Below are positions 60,884-64,000 of a stretch of 64,000 nucleotides of DNA, piece after piece. Positions within the stretch are counted from its first letter, which is position 1; each line of letters opens with the position of its first letter. This DNA comes from Halalkalibacter oceani (GTDB lineage Bacteria; Bacillota; Bacilli; Bacillales; Bacillaceae_D), in NCBI RefSeq assembly GCF_040544555.1, contig NZ_JBEPKD010000002.1:124001-188000 (forward strand), given 5' to 3'. A program made the position numbers and the translations under genes. The notes under the pieces were generated by a model. It was not told the origin of the DNA, ran no database searches, and saw only the letters and a list, made by a program, of their open reading frames with translations.

Positions 60884-62962
60884 TTACAACACGAGCGCCT
60901 GAAAATGAGCAAATGAACGAATTACTTCTGCAAAAGCATGCATTTGCGCAAGACGGTTTGCTTTAAGTGCCTCATCGTCCGCCATGACCATAATATGATC
61001 GAAATAACGGTGAATCACCGGTTCGCAGTCAGCAAGCAGCTGATAAGCCTGCTCCACTTTCCCTTCAGCTAACGCTTGTGGAACACCGTCTTTTACCGTC
61101 AAATAAGACGAATACAGCTCATTTTCTTCCTTTTTCTCAAATTTCTCTTCGTTGATCTCCCCAGTACCGCTCGCTTTTTTGGCGATATTGGTTATTCGGC
61201 TGAGCGCTTCAACAACCTTCTTGAAATCAGGCTGGTCGTGCTTTTCCCCGATGAGCAGCGCCTTGTTGATCAGCGTCGGAATATGACCGATCCGCTCGGC
61301 TAACACCGCATCAATCACGTCATAGGAGACGGCTTTTTCCTGAAGGGCGGCTTTTACCCGCAGCGCAAAAAATTGAACAAGCTCTTCTTTGAGTTCCTGA
61401 CGCGGACGCTTCAGCAGCTTCTGCTCTTCGGCAACAGCTAAGGCGATTTCAATCAAATCTTCAAGCTCGACTTCCAATTGATGATCCGTAACCATTTGCA
61501 CAACTCCCGCCGCCTGCCGTCTGAGCGCGTAAGGATCCTGGGAGCCGGTTGGAATCAGACCGATCGCAAAACAAGTCACAATCGTATCGAGCTTATCGGC
61601 GATGCTGACAACCGCTCCGGCAAGAGTCGCTGGACTCGCATCTCCGGCAAAGCGCGGCTGATAATGCTCATTAATCGCCTTGGCAACTTCCTTTTGTTCC
61701 CCCGCCAGCTCAGCATACACTTCCCCCATGCGGCCTTGAAGCTCCGGAAATTCATAGACCATCTGCGTCACGAGGTCAAATTTGCAAATTTCCGCTGTCC
61801 GCCGTGTCACCTCAGCTGTCCGGCTATCGGCCTCAAGAGCGGCGAGCAGCTTATCAGCACTTTCCTGAATCCGTCTAACCTTGTCGCCGATTGAGCCGAG
61901 CTCTTCGTGATAAACGATGTTCTCCAAACGCTTCAAGGCATCTTCAATCTTTACTTTTTGATCTTCCTGATAGAAGAAGTCGGCGTCAGCGAGACGGGCC
62001 CGCAGCACCTTTTCATTTCCGCGCGCGACATTGTCCAAATGCTTATGATCACCATTGCGGACGGTGACGAAATAAGGCAGAAGCTCTCCCTGTTGATTCT
62101 CGACCGGAAAATAACGTTGATGCTCCCGCATCGAGGTAATCAGCACTTCCTTCGGCAAAGCGAGAAACTCCTTATCAAAGCTGCCGGAGAGCGCTGTCGG
62201 GTACTCCACGAGATGATGAACCTCTTCCAGTAAATCCTCGTCAATCGGAATGACCCAGTTTTTCTCCGCCGCCATTTCTTCTAGCTGACTGCGAATCGCC
62301 TGCTTTCTCTCCTCCGGCCGGCTGATGACGTATTCCGCCAGTAAAGCCTGCTCATACTCTTTCGGCGTTTTCAGTTCAATTTTCTTTCCGAGAAAACGAT
62401 GGCCGTACGTTGTCGTTCCGGTTTCGATCCCCGTAATCTCAAACGGAATTACCTCGGTACCATACAATGCGATCAGCCATTGGATCGGACGGGCAAAGCG
62501 CAGCTCATGGCTTCCCCAGCGCATATTTTTCGGAAAATGAAGGCTTAAAATCAGCTCCTTCAGCGCCGGAAGCAGGTCACGCGTTTCTTTGCCGGCAATA
62601 AAGCGGTTGGCGTACACATACTCGACTCCTTTTACTTCTTTAAAGAAAAGTTGATCGGTTGTTACACCTTGTCCGCGAGCGAAGCCCTGGGCCGCCTTTG
62701 ACCAGTTTCCGTCTTCGTCAAGCGCAATTTTCTTCGCTGGTCCCTTCGCTTCTTCCTCAATATCCGGCTGACTGTCAGCCAACCCCTCAATCAAAATCGC
62801 TAATCTTCGCGGCGTAGCGAAGGCCTGTATGTTTTCATAATCAAGCCGCTCGTCGGCAAGCCATTTTTCCATTTTCTCCTGCAGCTGCGCAATTGAGCTG
62901 GTGACAAAGCGAGCCGGTAATTCCTCGACTCCGATTTCTAACAGAAAATCTTGTTTACTCAT
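60884..62962 (-). CDS. glyS: Glycyl-tRNA synthetase beta subunit
   Basis: The 692-residue beta chain of the tetrameric bacterial GlyRS binds tRNA-Gly and is related to archaeal CCA-adding/HD-domain proteins. It starts LLEIGVEELPARF and has the mid-region HD-type word FLLEVHHLVEYPTALSG in similar form. ATG 62962 follows AAGGAGGG. It overlaps glyQ by eight bases, so the subunits are produced together. Confidence 0.96.
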   Translation of the reverse strand: MSKQDFLLEIGVEELPARFVTSSIAQLQEKMEKWLADERLDYENIQAFATPRRLAILIEGLADSQPDIEEEAKGPAKKIALDEDGNWSKAAQGFARGQGVTTDQLFFKEVKGVEYVYANRFIAGKETRDLLPALKELILSLHFPKNMRWGSHELRFARPIQWLIALYGTEVIPFEITGIETGTTTYGHRFLGKKIELKTPKEYEQALLAEYVISRPEERKQAIRSQLEEMAAEKNWVIPIDEDLLEEVHHLVEYPTALSGSFDKEFLALPKEVLITSMREHQRYFPVENQQGELLPYFVTVRNGDHKHLDNVARGNEKVLRARLADADFFYQEDQKVKIEDALKRLENIVYHEELGSIGDKVRRIQESADKLLAALEADSRTAEVTRRTAEICKFDLVTQMVYEFPELQGRMGEVYAELAGEQKEVAKAINEHYQPRFAGDASPATLAGAVVSIADKLDTIVTCFAIGLIPTGSQDPYALRRQAAGVVQMVTDHQLEVELEDLIEIALAVAEEQKLLKRPRQELKEELVQFFALRVKAALQEKAVSYDVIDAVLAERIGHIPTLINKALLIGEKHDQPDFKKVVEALSRITNIAKKASGTGEINEEKFEKKEENELYSSYLTVKDGVPQALAEGKVEQAYQLLADCEPVIHRYFDHIMVMADDEALKANRLAQMHAFAEVIRSFAHFQALVL

Positions 62963-63842
62963 GGCTTTCTCCCTCCTTCTTCAGCATTGGAAAACCGAGA
63001 CGTTCCCGTTCGTCGTAATAAATCTTCGCCGCAGCCCGGGCGAGATTGCGAACACGGCCAATATAGCCGGTTCGTTCCGTCACCGAAATCGCTCCACGCG
63101 CATCAAGCAAATTGAAGGTGTGAGAGCATTTTAAAATATAATCATAGGCCGGAAAAACAAGGTTTTCGTCCAGCGCGCGCTTCGCTTCCTGCTCATACGT
63201 ACCAAAAAGAGTAAACAGCATCTGACTGTCCGACACTTCAAACGTATATTTCGAATGCTCATATTCCGGCTGCTTGAAAATATCGCCGTATGTGAAGCCC
63301 TCGACCCACTCCAACTCAAAGACATTTTCCTTGTCCTGAATGTAGGAGGCGAGCCGCTCCAGTCCATATGTAATCTCCGCTGAAACAGGATTTGCTTCAA
63401 GTCCGCCAACCTGCTGGAAGTAGGTAAACTGAGTAATTTCCATCCCATCGAGCCACACTTCCCAGCCTAATCCGGCACAGCCGAGCGTCGGATTTTCCCA
63501 GTTATCCTCAACGAAGCGGATATCGTGCTCCAGTGGATCAATGCCAAGTGCTTTCAAGCTGTCAAGATACAGCTCCTGGATGTTTAAAGGAGACGGCTTC
63601 ATAATTACCTGAAACTGATGATGCTGATAAAGCCGGTTCGGATTTTCACCGTAACGGCCATCAGCCGGCCGCCGCGATGGCTCAACATAGGCGACATTCC
63701 ACGGTTCAGGTCCAATCGTCCGCAAGAGCGTAAACGGACTCATCGTTCCGGCTCCTTTTTCGGTGTCATAGGCTTGCATAATCATGCAGTTTTGCTTTGA
63801 CCAATACTGTTGCAACGTTAAAATCATCGTTTGTACATTCAC
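62955..63842 (-). CDS. glyQ: Glycyl-tRNA synthetase alpha subunit
   Basis: The 295-residue catalytic subunit charges tRNA-Gly. Its family words are MQAYDTEKGAGTM, EPSRRPADGRYGENPNRL and GGLEANPVSAEITYGLERL. The start is GTG 63842, seven bases after AAGGAGGG. Upstream is a T-box with terminator, so expression rises when tRNA-Gly is uncharged. Confidence 0.96.
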   Translation of the reverse strand: MNVQTMILTLQQYWSKQNCMIMQAYDTEKGAGTMSPFTLLRTIGPEPWNVAYVEPSRRPADGRYGENPNRLYQHHQFQVIMKPSPLNIQELYLDSLKALGIDPLEHDIRFVEDNWENPTLGCAGLGWEVWLDGMEITQFTYFQQVGGLEANPVSAEITYGLERLASYIQDKENVFELEWVEGFTYGDIFKQPEYEHSKYTFEVSDSQMLFTLFGTYEQEAKRALDENLVFPAYDYILKCSHTFNLLDARGAISVTERTGYIGRVRNLARAAAKIYYDERERLGFPMLKKEGESHE

Positions 63843-63895
63843 AATAAACCCTCCTTGAAGTATCGAAAAAGCGCCAAGCGGCTCTTCTGTTCATA

Positions 63896-64000
63896 CAAAA
63901 AGCCCCCATCCCTATGTCATGCGCATGACATAGGGACGAGAGCTTGTTTCCCGCGGTTCCACCCTATTTATTTAAACGGAGCTTCCGCTTAAATCACTTT
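63896..64000 (-). promoter_or_regulatory. T-box leader of glyQS (3-prime part)
   Basis: The minus strand contains AGGGTGGAACCGCGGG (63951-63966), the T-box antiterminator sequence, then a terminator GTCCCTATGTCA / TGACATAGGGA with T-run (63897-63940). Stem I and the glycine specifier codon lie beyond the window edge. Confidence 0.93.

Noticed and set aside
1..64000. Prophage, integrative element or insertion sequence
   Set aside because: No integrase, transposase, capsid or attachment duplication was seen; gene order follows the Bacillus chromosome.

Overview
The window is a chromosomal segment of an endospore-forming member of the Bacillaceae (Firmicutes). Gene order follows the well-known Bacillus yqgP-to-glyQ stretch: gluP, yqgN, rpmG, pbpA, yqgE-like, sodA, ispG, zur, nfo, cshB, yqfQ, ispH, nif3-like, trmK, cccA, sigA, dnaG, yqxD, yqfL, ccpN, glyS, glyQ. 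Ribosome binding sites are strong AGGAGG types, and GTG and TTG starts are frequent. Sporulation genes (spoVAF-like, yqfQ, a sporulation-type kinase) are present. Membrane and secreted proteins are rich in acidic residues, which would fit a salt- or alkali-tolerant relative, but the species cannot be fixed from the sequence. No phage, insertion sequence or CRISPR array was found.

Layout. 1-8.2 kb: end of a YueI-like gene, an isolated SpoVAF-like germination protein, rhomboid protease GluP, two unknown membrane-anchored proteins, a ThiF/MoeB-type enzyme, a DUF92 membrane protein, 5-formyl-THF cyclo-ligase and L33. 8.2-14.6 kb: a four-gene accessory operon that looks dedicated to an alpha-glucan: DUF4912 protein, a GH57 branching enzyme fused to a GT4 glycosyltransferase, a sugar-nucleotidyltransferase fused to a degenerate phosphohexomutase, and an unknown protein. 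14.8-20.3 kb: a SwrB-like/MltG-like pair, PBP2, a candidate 6S-like RNA, an MFS protein and SodA. 20.5-27.5 kb: UppP, a TPP-riboswitch-controlled ABC pair, a lipoprotein, a five-tRNA operon with an odd repeat-filled leader, a Na/Pi cotransporter and a DUF1189 protein. 27.5-34 kb: a Fur-controlled iron-siderophore uptake operon, NfeD, DUF1002, MFS efflux.

34-46 kb: ispG, yqfX, yqfW, a DUF1540 cysteine-rich protein, the zinc operon znuC-znuB-zur, ppx and ppk, a lytic transglycosylase, a sensor kinase, DUF2624. 46-64 kb: DNA repair (nfo), RNA helicase, CarD regulator, ispH, a NUDIX hydrolase behind a ykkC-type riboswitch, then the conserved nif3-trmK, cccA, sigA-dnaG-yqxD and glyQ-glyS-ccpN-yqfL blocks. 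The last ends in a glycine T-box cut by the window edge.

The observations most worth following are a ccpN gene whose only plausible start is an AUC codon, a ykkC-type (probably nucleoside-diphosphate) riboswitch in front of a NUDIX gene, a strongly promoted long-hairpin RNA between the yqgE-like gene and pbpA, the glucan operon with its fused enzymes, tandem repeats carrying tRNA-Asn 5-prime ends in a tRNA operon leader, and a family of modular intergenic hairpin repeats seen about six times.
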